In this document: piece after piece, positions 46,322 through 54,496 of the stretch
Layout: each line of letters starts with the position of its first letter
Position numbering within the stretch: the stretch's first letter is position 1
Source: Arthrobacter frigidicola
GTDB taxonomy: Bacteria; Actinomycetota; Actinomycetes; Actinomycetales; Micrococcaceae
Assembly: GCA_003602285.1 (NCBI GenBank)
Contig: QZVU01000007.1
Location: 1 to 64,000 of the forward strand
Direction: 5' to 3'
Length of the DNA: 64,000 bases
Notes under the pieces: model-generated
What the model saw: only the letters and a program-made list of their open reading frames with translations
Told to the model about the DNA's origin: nothing
Databases searched by the model: none
Program-made: the position numbers and the translations under genes

Positions 46322-47116
46322 ATGGACGACGGCGGGGGACGGTCAGAATTGTTCAGTGAATGGATAGCACATTTCCAGGCAAACTCGGAGAGACATCGCG
46401 CGATGGAAGCCGGTATCGAATGGGATGCCCGCCCGATCGTAGACGGCCCCACCCGACGCGCCTTCGTCCGCTCGTTTCAGCGGTTCGAGCTTGGGGAGAG
46501 CGGTGACGGTGCCCGGCTTCTCAGCGCCGCGGCCGAGGCCGGCGATCCAATCTACACAGAAGCACTCGGACTTCTTGTGCAGGAAGAGCAGAAACACTCC
46601 GTCCTGTTCCTGCGCGCGCTGCAGCACCTGGAAGCTCTGCCGCTTGAGTCGCACTGGACTGATGCCGCATTCACGCAACTCCGCCACCTATTGGGCCTTC
46701 GTACCGAACTTGGGTTGTTTCTCATTGCTGAGACTGTCGCAATGGGATATTTCCGCGCTCTCGCCGATCGCGCTCCCGATCCGGTTATACGCGCTGTCGG
46801 TCGTCGTGTCGCCGAGGACGAACAGGACCATATCCGTTTTCAGATCGACCGGCTACGAGTGGGATTCCGAGAAACTCCGGCGCCGGTCCGGGCGCTCGTG
46901 GGCATCGCATGGGGCGTGGTTGCGGCAGGAGCGGCTTCGGTGCTCGTCGTGGACCATGGTGCTGCTTTGCGCGCATGCGGTGTATCGCCCCGCACTTACT
47001 GGGGGAGCGCGATGCGGAACTTCCGCGCAGCAGCTCGATCGGTTCTAGTTGATTCATATGCGCCGCTACTCGGCCCTGCACAGCGGCCGATCCCGAACGC
47101 TCCGGATCTCAGTTAG
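46322..47116 (+). CDS. Ferritin-like diiron-domain protein
   Basis: A 264-residue mainly helical protein. Two ExxH-type motifs spaced as in ferritin-like four-helix bundles are present: LLVQEEQKHSVLF (about 90-102) and VAEDEQDHIRFQIDRL (about 165-180), with further acidic residues in LFLIAETVAMGYF. This suggests a dinuclear iron or manganese site. The C-terminal third holds a hydrophobic stretch (VRALVGIAWGVVAAGAASVLVV). The role could be oxygenase-like or metal storage; I cannot tell which. The next gene begins inside its 3' end. Confidence 0.7.
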   Translation: MDDGGGRSELFSEWIAHFQANSERHRAMEAGIEWDARPIVDGPTRRAFVRSFQRFELGESGDGARLLSAAAEAGDPIYTEALGLLVQEEQKHSVLFLRALQHLEALPLESHWTDAAFTQLRHLLGLRTELGLFLIAETVAMGYFRALADRAPDPVIRAVGRRVAEDEQDHIRFQIDRLRVGFRETPAPVRALVGIAWGVVAAGAASVLVVDHGAALRACGVSPRTYWGSAMRNFRAAARSVLVDSYAPLLGPAQRPIPNAPDLS

Positions 47117-47618
47117 CCGAACCCTCAGCGGAATACTCGGAGATGAGTCGTCCCTCTTCCTAGCGGTAGGAATTGTTTACGCATTCCTCGTTGTTCGCGT
47201 CGTCGCGCGATCGTTCCGAGCCTTCACGGTGATGCAATGGACGTTCCTCGTTAATTTCTTGACGTTGATCTCACTGGAGGCTGAGGGCGTCCATCGCATA
47301 CCAGCGGCGGGGCCATGGTTTCTAGGGTTTCTCATCGGCGCTGTCGCCGGCGGATACGTCTGGTCCGGTCCACGGGCCGGCTCAGTGCTCAGGCAGACCC
47401 GACCGCGCAAGCCTGACGCCGAGGGCAGGTTCTCCGGCGGGTGGCGCCTCGCGGTGATCAACGGTGTCTGTGCCGTCGTGTTGCTCGGAATCGGGGCAAC
47501 CCAGCTGGCCCTGCTCTCACCGGGGGCGCCTGCGGTTGGCGTTCTCGCAGGCGCGGTCCCGATCCAAACCGAAGCAGCCGCAGAAACCTCAGGGACCTCC
47601 TGTAGGAGTGACGCGTAA
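47058..47618 (+). CDS. Multi-span membrane protein, unknown function
   Basis: A 186-residue protein overlapping the ferritin-like gene by 59 nt in another frame. It has about four hydrophobic helices (SLFLAVGIVYAFLVVRVV, MQWTFLVNFLTLISLEA, WFLGFLIGAVAGGYVW, VINGVCAVVLLGIGATQLALL), strong enough for me to call it despite the overlap. ATG 47058 is used; a TTG at 47049 is also in frame. Coupled expression with the ferritin-like protein is likely. No family recognised. Confidence 0.6.
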   Translation: MRRYSALHSGRSRTLRISVSRTLSGILGDESSLFLAVGIVYAFLVVRVVARSFRAFTVMQWTFLVNFLTLISLEAEGVHRIPAAGPWFLGFLIGAVAGGYVWSGPRAGSVLRQTRPRKPDAEGRFSGGWRLAVINGVCAVVLLGIGATQLALLSPGAPAVGVLAGAVPIQTEAAAETSGTSCRSDA

Positions 47619-47729
47619 GTAGCGAAAGGGCCTCGTGCATGGTCGTGCGAAACGGGCCGGTCCCTCGTCGCTAACGGCTTCTCGACGGGATGGCCGAGGC
47701 AAGAAGCGTGGCCAGGACTGCGGTAAAAG

Positions 47730-48503
47730 TCAGTGACGGGTAGTCCGCTCAAATTCCTCGAGCATTTTCTGGACGGCGTTATAGGGTGTCGCTCGTGTTG
47801 CCGGTCTTCCGTCCCGTACGTCCGTGGCGACGCGCAGAGCCGCATCCAGGGCTGCCCGGTACGGCAGCGAGCCTGTACTGATCCGCCGCACCCCCATCCC
47901 GCCGAGCTCGGTTGAGGCGTGGAAGGTACTGGCCAGCACGTTCAATGGGGCAGGGATCGCCGTGGTGAATGCAGTGATCTCGGCGGGCTTCAGAACGCCC
48001 GGAATGAAGATTCCATCCGCTCCTGCCTCGACGTACCGGGAGGCCCGCTCCAGCGTGGACTCAACCGTTGCCTGCTCACCGAGCCAGTAGGTGTCTATCC
48101 GCGCATTGACGAAAACGCCCGGGTTTCGGTCCTTGATCGACGAGATTTTCGCTGCATGCAGGCCGGGAGCGACAAGGCTTCCCCCGGTGCTGTCCTCGAT
48201 ATTGATTCCATGCGCCTCAAGCCGGTCGACGTAATCGGCGACGGCGGCTGGTGCATCGGAGAATCCATCCTCAATATCCGCCGAAACGTAGCAGTCCAGC
48301 TTCAGGAGCTGATGAACCAGTCGTTCGGTGCTGTCCTGGACGGAACGCCGCGCATCGGCGTGCCCGTCGCGAGCGGCGAGGCCGAAGCTTGTGGTGCCGA
48401 TCGCCGGGAAACCCTCCTGCCGGAACATCAGGGCAGAGCCGACGTCCCAGGCGTTGGGAAGAATGAGCGGTGAGGCGCCGTGGTGGAGATCGAGGAAACT
48501 CAA
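47730..48503 (-). CDS. Isocitrate lyase/phosphoenolpyruvate mutase family protein
   Basis: A TIM-barrel enzyme of the PEP mutase/isocitrate lyase superfamily, 257 residues from TTG 48503. The start was chosen because family members begin close to the SFLDLHHG segment; the frame is open to a TTG at 48551. Key regions: LILPNAWDVGSALMF, TTSFGLAARDGHAD, SADIEDGF (metal-binding acidic loop) and NARIDTYWLG. The KKCGH motif of true isocitrate lyases is absent. Related proteins act as oxaloacetate decarboxylases or 2-methylisocitrate lyase-like enzymes; the substrate here is unknown. Confidence 0.88.
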   Translation of the reverse strand: MSFLDLHHGASPLILPNAWDVGSALMFRQEGFPAIGTTSFGLAARDGHADARRSVQDSTERLVHQLLKLDCYVSADIEDGFSDAPAAVADYVDRLEAHGINIEDSTGGSLVAPGLHAAKISSIKDRNPGVFVNARIDTYWLGEQATVESTLERASRYVEAGADGIFIPGVLKPAEITAFTTAIPAPLNVLASTFHASTELGGMGVRRISTGSLPYRAALDAALRVATDVRDGRPATRATPYNAVQKMLEEFERTTRH

Positions 48504-48867
48504 AGGATCGCCCCCGCTGCTCCGCCACACCCGAAATGTGCTGGAGGACAAGCGAAGTGGTCCCGCCCAAAACCTAGTCCAGAAAAATCCACCTCAACCT
48601 CACGCCCTTCCGAATCTCGCCGCCTCGAGACAGAGAGCGGGATTCCGCTCGACCCATTATGCAACGCGGTAATTCCACCGCTGTCCCGCACCGCCGCCGA
48701 ACGATTCCCGGCACCTGGGCGTTGAACCAGCACATGCTGAGGTGTACGCCCCATTACCAACGGGTGAACGACCGTTGAACGGGTAGGGTAGCGGCACTAG
48801 GCTTCGATCGGCCCGAGAACGGGTTGGTTTTGCGAACGCCCGGGCAACTGGAATGCGAGGTGTAGCG
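48504..48867. other. Spacer between the PEP-mutase-family gene and the sulfatase-like gene
   Basis: It may include a short 5' extension of the minus-strand gene (to 48551). Near its right end two AACGGGT copies (48759-48765 and 48778-48784, 19 nt apart) flank ACCGTT, a layout that could bind a regulator upstream of the sulfatase-like gene. No terminator or RNA gene recognised. Confidence 0.35.
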
Positions 48868-50409
48868 ATGTCTGACCGGATTCTTCACGTGACCCGACGG
48901 GTCGGCGTCGTCGTCGGCCGCATCGTTGTCTACGTCCTGATCTGGGCCGGACTCGCGCTGCTCATCGCCTCCGTCGGCATCCGTATGTACTGGGGCGAGA
49001 TTTCCGTGGGTCAGATGCTCCTGAACCTTGTCTCCGTGGAAACCGACGGCGGGGGCGGACCCATCGTGTGGACTGGAATCCTGGGCATCGGAGTCGTACC
49101 CCTCCTCATCACCGTCGGAGTCGCGATATGGCAGTCCCTCCGCCGCCGCAGGCGCCGCCGCAACGGCGACGGCGACCGTCCTCGCCGCCGTCAGTGGATC
49201 ATGCACACCGTCTCCACCGCCCTGGTCGCCGCGGTCGTCGTCGGCGGCACCACGGCCTTCGCCACCACGGTGGGCCTGGGGGACTACATCCGGGCGGCGA
49301 ACTCCAAATACGACATCGGCGACTACTACGTGAAGCCGGTCATCACCAACGACGACGACAAGCGAAACCTGGTGGTGATCTACCTCGAGTCAGGGGAGGC
49401 CACCCTCGCCAATGACCGGCTCTTTGAGAAGGACGCGTTCGCTCCTCTGAAGGAGGCGACCGAGGCCTCGGACGGCTGGCAGAGCGTCGATGACTTCCAG
49501 CAGTACAAGGGTGGAGGCTGGACCATGTCGGGGCTCGTCGCGACGCAGTGCGGCGTTCCGCTGAAGGGCGTGGGCTCCGCTGCGGGCAATGATCTCGGCG
49601 GCGGTCTCGACACCTATTTGGGAGGGCTCACCTGCATGGGCGATGTCCTGGATGAGCACGGCTACACCAACGTCTTCCTGGGCGGTGCCAACGCAGGCTT
49701 CGCCGCGAAGGGCACCTTCCTCAGCAGCCATGGCTACTCCGAGCAGAAAGACCTCTCCGACTGGCGCGCCGCCGGCGAACCGGAGAAGAACTTCCGCAGC
49801 GACTGGGGCCTGAGCGACGAACGCCTGATGGCCTACGCCAAGGACGAAATCGACGGGCTGCACGCCGAAGCGGAGAGGACCGGTGAACCGTTTAACCTCA
49901 CTGTGCTGACGCTTGACACCCACGAGCCGGCGCACATCTTCGACTACTGCGACGTGGATACCCAGGAGGAGGTTACCTCGGTATTCTCCTGCTCCATGAC
50001 CCAGGTGGCCGGATTCGTTGAGCACATGAAGGAGAAGGGCTACCTCGACGACACCGCCGTGGTGATCATGGGCGACCACCTCAAGCACATGGGCGCGAAT
50101 GACGCCTTTCACGAGCAGCTGGACAACCACCCCAACCGCACCATCTTCAACCGGCTCTGGATTCCGGGCGCAGACACGGACGGCGAGCTGCGCCCCCGCA
50201 TCGATCAGCTGAACCTTTACCCCACCCTGCTCGAAGCCGCCGGGTTGACCCTGAAAGATCAGGAGGCCGGGCTGGGCGTGTCCGCCTTCGCCGCGGAGGT
50301 CCCCAAGGGTTCGGCCCAGGCGATGAAGCCGGACGCCTACGGTGAACTGCTGGAGTCGCGTTCCCCGCTGTTCTACACGGAGGCCTGGGCCGGTCGAAAC
50401 GCCCGGTAG
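48868..50409 (+). CDS. LtaS-like sulfatase-fold membrane protein (phosphoglycerol transferase type)
   Basis: A 513-residue protein with three N-terminal hydrophobic segments (about 15-37, 52-80 and 105-130) and an extracellular alkaline-phosphatase-superfamily domain. Visible features are VIYLESGEATLAND (probable metal and nucleophile region), GGGWTMSGLVATQCGVPL, LTLDTHEPAHIF and VIMGDHLKHMG, as in LtaS/MdoB-type phosphoglycerol or polyol-phosphate transferases. It probably modifies a cell-surface polymer or glycolipid. ATG 48868 is preferred (GAGGTG upstream) over ATG 48853. Confidence 0.9.
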   Translation: MSDRILHVTRRVGVVVGRIVVYVLIWAGLALLIASVGIRMYWGEISVGQMLLNLVSVETDGGGGPIVWTGILGIGVVPLLITVGVAIWQSLRRRRRRRNGDGDRPRRRQWIMHTVSTALVAAVVVGGTTAFATTVGLGDYIRAANSKYDIGDYYVKPVITNDDDKRNLVVIYLESGEATLANDRLFEKDAFAPLKEATEASDGWQSVDDFQQYKGGGWTMSGLVATQCGVPLKGVGSAAGNDLGGGLDTYLGGLTCMGDVLDEHGYTNVFLGGANAGFAAKGTFLSSHGYSEQKDLSDWRAAGEPEKNFRSDWGLSDERLMAYAKDEIDGLHAEAERTGEPFNLTVLTLDTHEPAHIFDYCDVDTQEEVTSVFSCSMTQVAGFVEHMKEKGYLDDTAVVIMGDHLKHMGANDAFHEQLDNHPNRTIFNRLWIPGADTDGELRPRIDQLNLYPTLLEAAGLTLKDQEAGLGVSAFAAEVPKGSAQAMKPDAYGELLESRSPLFYTEAWAGRNAR

Positions 50410-50493
50410 TGCTTTCCCCGCCCGACGGCGAAACGAAGCCCCGCCGGCCGCGAAGTCCCGGTCAAGCGCCGAGGTCGCAGCCCACCTGAATGC

Positions 50494-51093
50494 TTAGCTC
50501 CGCGTGCGTCTGGGCAGTACCTCGCTGTCCGCCTGCCCTGAAGGCAGTGCGGTGGAGCCGGAATGACCCGACGAGATCTGGCGTTTGAGCTGCTCAAGCT
50601 CCTTCTTGAGCAGGTCGACGTCGGCGCGGTATCGATCGAAGGCCGCCGTCCGGCGCCGGGCCATCGTAAAGCCGATGCCGGCGGCGAGAATGGCGAGCGG
50701 GAACGACGCGAGGAGGGCCCAGCCGGACGCGGCAAGGAATTCCAGCGCGAGGGGAAGTGCCTGCTTGAACGCGAGGAACTCGTTCACCCCGCCGACCACG
50801 TCGTCCAGAGCGGAATCCAGGTCGCCCAGATAGTCGCCAACAATGGGCGTGTCGGATAACGATGGGGCGCTCAGCGACGGATCCTTCCCTGAAGACCAGC
50901 GCGGATCGTCGAAAGAATTCAGCACGTAGATGGCGGCACCCGCATTGAGTGCCGCGAAAAGGAGGACTGAAGCAAGCGCAGTCCAATAAAGCTTGCGCGG
51001 ACGCCAGAAGCCGGCCGCGAGCGCGAAGACGATGGCCCCGACCCACGGAAGAATGCGGAGTACGTCGAGGCTGATGCCGCCCAAAAGATCCAA
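50494..51093 (-). CDS. Membrane protein with coiled-coil tail, unknown function
   Basis: A 199-residue protein from TTG 51093, the only start codon giving an intact first helix. Hydrophobic helices at about 10-28 (LRILPWVGAIVFALAAGF) and 36-56 are followed by an extracellular loop (DDPRWSSGKDPSLSAPSLSD), a third helix near 122-145 (GWALLASFPLAILAAGIGF), and a cytoplasmic coiled coil (ADVDLLKKELEQLKRQISS). Family not recognised. The start codon is uncertain. Confidence 0.7.
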   Translation of the reverse strand: MDLLGGISLDVLRILPWVGAIVFALAAGFWRPRKLYWTALASVLLFAALNAGAAIYVLNSFDDPRWSSGKDPSLSAPSLSDTPIVGDYLGDLDSALDDVVGGVNEFLAFKQALPLALEFLAASGWALLASFPLAILAAGIGFTMARRRTAAFDRYRADVDLLKKELEQLKRQISSGHSGSTALPSGQADSEVLPRRTRS

Positions 51094-51228
51094 AATGTTC
51101 CCCGCCCCGGACAGTCGAATGTCATTGGTGATTCGTTCCCAGTGAGCCTATCCCAGTCACCTCGGCCTCTGCGGCAGCGGTTCCCGCGCGTGGGTGGCCG
51201 ATGCTGGTTGCGCCCGAATACGGGCGGC

Positions 51229-51234
51229 TAGGGT
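51229..51234 (+). promoter_or_regulatory. -10 element (TAGGGT) of the MmcQ/YjbR gene, leaderless type
   Basis: TAGGGT, 6 nt, then ATG 51241, identical in layout to the PspC gene promoter. Confidence 0.5.
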
Positions 51235-51240
51235 GGTCGT

Positions 51241-51639
51241 ATGGACTTCGAGTGGCTCCGGATCTCGTGTCTGTCCTTTCCTGGTGCCTACGAGGACTAC
51301 CCCTTCGGCCCTGAGACAGCGGTATTCCGCGTCCGGGTCCGCCAGCAGGGCGGGACGCCGGCCCCGGGCAAGATCTTCGCGTTCGTCGGGCGCCGGGCCG
51401 GGCCGGTGTCCATCTCCTTGAAGTGAGATCCGGCGCTGGCTGTCGAGCTTCGGGCTGCGCACCCCGAGATCACAGGCGCCTGGCACCTCAACAAGAAGCA
51501 TTGGAACGGGGTGCGGCTCGATGGAAGCCTGTCTGCCGCAACCGTGCGGGACATGATTGAGGATTCCTATGACCTGATCGTCGCCTCCCTTCCTGCCGCC
51601 GACAGGGACGCACTTGGCTGGTCGCCGGGGCTGCTGTAA
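51241..51639 (+). pseudogene. MmcQ/YjbR family protein interrupted by an in-frame UGA
   Basis: The first 61 codons encode MDFEWLRISCLSFPGAYEDY to VSISLK, then TGA (51424-51426), and the same frame continues for 70 more codons to TAA (51637-51639). The continuation reads DPALAVELRAAHPEITGAW then HLNKKHWNGV, the normal second half of a MmcQ/YjbR DNA-binding-fold protein. In family members, as I know them, the codon at this position is cysteine (LKCDP), so one base change TGC to TGA explains the gap. Intact promoter, start and length point to a recent nonsense mutation, or a base-calling error; selenocysteine is a less likely option. Confidence 0.85.
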
Positions 51640-51755
51640 AAGGCGACCCAATTGGCTGTATCCCGGCACGTAATACCAACCGGGCACCCTTGCGCCGGGT
51701 GCTCCATGGTGCCACCCTAAGGCTCACCTGAGAGGGTACGACAAGGGAGGCCAAC

Positions 51756-52424
51756 GTGAACCCGACAGAACCCGATACCAGCACCGAGGCCGCGGCTCCG
51801 AGCGCCGCGGTGGACATGAAGCTGGAGGTGATCGTTATACCGGTTGCCGACGTCGACCGCGCTAAGCAGTTCTACGACAGCCTGGGGTGGAGGCTCGACG
51901 GCGAACGCGTCGACGGGAACTTCCGCAGCCTTCAATACACACCCCCCGGCTCCGGATGCTCGGTTCAGTTCGGCAGGCAGGTCACGCTGGCCGAGCCTGG
52001 TTCCGCCCAGGGCACGCACCTGATCGTGACCGACATCGAAGCGGCGCGCCGGGACCTCGTCTCCCGCGGTGTTGATGCGAGTGAGGTCTTCCACTGCGAG
52101 TCCGGTTACGCATGCAGGTTCCCAGGCAACGACGAGCCCGTTCCCGGCCCCCACCCGGAGCGCGGCACGTACGGTTCGTTCGTCGCGTTCAGTGATCCGG
52201 ACGGTAACAGCTGGATCCTGCAGGAGATCACCCAGCGGTTCCCGGGCCGCGTTCAGGGCGGGACCGCGTTCGGCTCGCCCGCCGACCTCGCACAGGCACT
52301 CGAGCGCGCCGCCGCGGCCTACCAGGACCTGGAGAAGCGCAACACCCAGGAAGACCCTAACTGGGCGCAGTGGTACGCCTCGTTCCTCGCACGGGAGCAG
52401 AGCGGCGAGGAACAGACGTCATAG
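51756..52424 (+). CDS. VOC/glyoxalase superfamily protein with C-terminal WYA-F-REQ tail
   Basis: A 222-residue protein with one VOC (glyoxalase/bleomycin-resistance) domain at about 20-155: EVIVIPVADVDRAKQFYDSLGW at the start and FSDPDGNSWILQEIT at the end, the classic metal-binding Glu region. A C-terminal tail (about 165-222) contains LAQALERAAAAYQDLEKR and WAQWYASFLAREQSG, which resembles the separate small protein encoded at 52450-52638. GTG 51756 follows a purine-rich AGGGAGG. Substrate unknown. Confidence 0.9.
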   Translation: MNPTEPDTSTEAAAPSAAVDMKLEVIVIPVADVDRAKQFYDSLGWRLDGERVDGNFRSLQYTPPGSGCSVQFGRQVTLAEPGSAQGTHLIVTDIEAARRDLVSRGVDASEVFHCESGYACRFPGNDEPVPGPHPERGTYGSFVAFSDPDGNSWILQEITQRFPGRVQGGTAFGSPADLAQALERAAAAYQDLEKRNTQEDPNWAQWYASFLAREQSGEEQTS

Positions 52425-52449
52425 CATCAGGGAGGGCACCCGGGGGTGG

Positions 52450-52638
52450 TTACCGCCCACCTCCCTCGAGGTGCTGGACGGCGTCGTCGTACGCCTGTTC
52501 CGGGGTGCGGCCCTGCTCGCGCGAGACGATAAACGCTGCATACCAGTCCGGCCACGCATGAGGAGCGGAGTTCGCTTCGTACTTGCCGTGGTGTTCCTCG
52601 GCCTCATGAAGAAGTGAGGTCAGTGTCGACACGTCCAT
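52450..52638 (-). CDS. Small stand-alone homologue of the VOC-protein tail
   Basis: A 62-residue protein starting MDVSTLTSLLHEAEEHHGKY, with WPDWYAAFIVSREQGRTPEQA. It aligns by eye with the tail of the adjacent VOC protein (leading helix plus W-x2-WYA-x-F-x-REQ). The start is ATG 52638 with GGAAGGACC upstream; the longer open frame has no support. It converges on the VOC gene (25-nt gap). Function unknown; the domain probably mediates binding rather than catalysis. Confidence 0.75.
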   Translation of the reverse strand: MDVSTLTSLLHEAEEHHGKYEANSAPHAWPDWYAAFIVSREQGRTPEQAYDDAVQHLEGGGR

Positions 52639-52758
52639 TGGTGGTCCTTCCCAAACGTTGGTCGCTGGTGGTTGACGGGAGCCGCGGCGCGGGTCGCCGG
52701 GGGACCATTGTCCCGAATCGCGCGGGATCTTGGAAGAATATTTCAGGACGAGCACACG

Positions 52759-53451
52759 TCAGGGGGCGAGTTCGACGTCCTCGCCCCGGAGGTTGGCACG
52801 GAACCCGTCGTCCCGCACTGCGACGTCCTGGAGCACGAGGCCCTCCGGCAGGCCCTCGATGTCGTGCTCAATGGTTACGAACCTGCGCACGACGGCGGCG
52901 GTGGCATCGGAGAGGAAGTCCGGTCCGCCGACATCGATCGACCGCGGTTCGAGAACCAGCCTGCCGTCCTCAACATCGACGGTGCCGGTGGCGGTGACGC
53001 GCAGTTCGCGGCCCAGGGCCTCGACCGTGCGGACCACCGTGGCCTGGCCGCCGTCGGCGGCCCGGACCACCGACCCGCCGCCGAGCTCCTGGGCGACGAC
53101 CTCGTACGGCACCGTCGCGTCCACGGTGAGCCGGCCGGCGACCAGCCCCTCGGGACCCGAGACCACGTCCTGGCCGACCGCCCGGACGTCGTGGAGCACC
53201 GATCCCGCCGTCACCAGCGTCCCGGCGTCGAGGGCAAGGTCCGCGAGCCTCACCTCGTCCTCGCGCAGCCCGTCCGGTGGCACGGCGTCCATCGGGCGCC
53301 CGGTGCCCTGTGTAGGCGACGGCGCAGGCTCCGCTTCATTCCCGTTCGCCGGGTCGCTTGCTGCCCACCAGAGGACGACGAGCGCAACCCCGAGGGCGAG
53401 GACCATCCCTCCAGCACCGATCAGCCAGTCCTTCGCACGCTTCCACTCCAT
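52759..53451 (-). CDS. LmeA/DUF2993 family lipid-binding protein
   Basis: A 230-residue protein with one N-terminal membrane anchor (about 8-30, WLIGAGGMVLALGVALVVLWW) and an extracellular DUF2993 domain (about 70-230), rich in Val/Asp/Gly beta-strands (VAGRLTVDATVPYEVV, TGTVDVEDGRLVLEPRSIDV). Mycobacterial LmeA binds phospholipids for lipomannan elongation, so a cell-envelope lipid role is likely. ATG 53451 lies 6 nt after CAGACT; GTG 53472 is also in frame. Confidence 0.85.
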   Translation of the reverse strand: MEWKRAKDWLIGAGGMVLALGVALVVLWWAASDPANGNEAEPAPSPTQGTGRPMDAVPPDGLREDEVRLADLALDAGTLVTAGSVLHDVRAVGQDVVSGPEGLVAGRLTVDATVPYEVVAQELGGGSVVRAADGGQATVVRTVEALGRELRVTATGTVDVEDGRLVLEPRSIDVGGPDFLSDATAAVVRRFVTIEHDIEGLPEGLVLQDVAVRDDGFRANLRGEDVELAP

Positions 53452-53457
53452 GAGGAC

Positions 53458-53463
53458 AGTCTG
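53458..53463 (-). promoter_or_regulatory. -10-like element (CAGACT) of the LmeA-type gene, leaderless type
   Basis: CAGACT, 6 nt (GTCCTC), then ATG 53451. The layout matches proA's TAGACT-GTGCTC-ATG closely. Confidence 0.4.
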
Positions 53464-53553
53464 ATGGTTCACCGCCTGAGGAGCGACACCCCCGCTGGTC
53501 GGACACGCCGGAGGTCACACGGCCCGGGGTCCGCGGTGCCCGCCGGGCCTGGA

Positions 53554-54294
53554 TTATCGGACGCCCTCCAGTGCCTGCAGAATGACGTCGGTGACGATCT
53601 GGGGCTGGGACACCAGAATGACGTGCGAACCCTCGGTCTCGGTGATCGTCGCTTGGGCCCGTTGTGCCATTGAACGCAGCACGTCGCTGCCTGCGGCCTT
53701 GTCTCCGGTCGGCACGACGGCCCAGGACGGCAGGGTCTTCCAGGCGGGCGTTCCCGTCGGCTCGCCGAAGGCGGCGGCGGCGACGGGGCGCTGCGTGGCG
53801 GCCATCACCGCGGCCTCCTTGACGGACACATCGGAGGCAAAGGCGTCATGAAACTTTGCAGGGTCAACCGTGAGCTCGACTGCCGTCTCCGAGTCCTGCC
53901 CGACGGGATACTGAGTGGGGACCAGCGCCGTGTTCAGCACGCTGTCCGTGGAGCCGTTCTCGATGCCCTCAAGGGTTTCACCCTCGTCGGGGGCGAAGGC
54001 CGCGACATAGACCAGCCCAACAACGTTGTCGGCCTGAGGTGACGCATTGGTGATGACCGCTCCGCCATAGGAGTGCCCGACGGCGAGCACGGGTCCGGGG
54101 ATCTGCCGGATGGCGCTGGCGGCGTACGCCGAATCGTGCGAGATGCCGCGCAGCGGATTGCTGACGGCCTGCACGGGAACTCCAGCGTCCTGGAGCCGTT
54201 CGACTACGCCGTTCCAGCTGGAACTGTCGGCGAAGGCGCCGTGGATCAGGACCACCGTGGGGCCGGTGGCCGAATCGGGGGTGGACTGCGTCAT
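53554..54294 (-). CDS. Alpha/beta hydrolase
   Basis: A 246-residue hydrolase starting MTQSTPDSATGPTVVLIHG; AAAGGAGACACC precedes the ATG. The nucleophile elbow is GHSYGG (Ser about residue 80), the oxyanion region VVLIHGAF, and the catalytic His is in EGSHVILVS near the end. No signal peptide, so it is cytoplasmic. Close relatives in actinobacteria are annotated as esterases or chloroperoxidase-like hydrolases; the substrate is unknown. Confidence 0.93.
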   Translation of the reverse strand: MTQSTPDSATGPTVVLIHGAFADSSSWNGVVERLQDAGVPVQAVSNPLRGISHDSAYAASAIRQIPGPVLAVGHSYGGAVITNASPQADNVVGLVYVAAFAPDEGETLEGIENGSTDSVLNTALVPTQYPVGQDSETAVELTVDPAKFHDAFASDVSVKEAAVMAATQRPVAAAAFGEPTGTPAWKTLPSWAVVPTGDKAAGSDVLRSMAQRAQATITETEGSHVILVSQPQIVTDVILQALEGVR

Positions 54295-54496
54295 GGTGTC
54301 TCCTTTGAATGAGGTCGGGCTGCCCTCGCCTGTGCTCAGGCTGCATCCGGTCCAGGGATTAATGAGCCCCCGCCTCCAATGATGGCCGGGCAAGGTGAAG
54401 ACGCGCTCAAGCAGGCGTCAAGGTTTGAGGACTGCAGATGAACTTCACGTGGCACCGGGCGCGCCGGCCTCGTGACGGTGGTGTGCTAGCTGAGGC

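Noticed and set aside
51424-51460. A bacterial SECIS element after the UGA
   Set aside because: Only a short four-pair stem (GGCT/AGCT) could be drawn; no stable stem with the usual conserved loop at the right distance.
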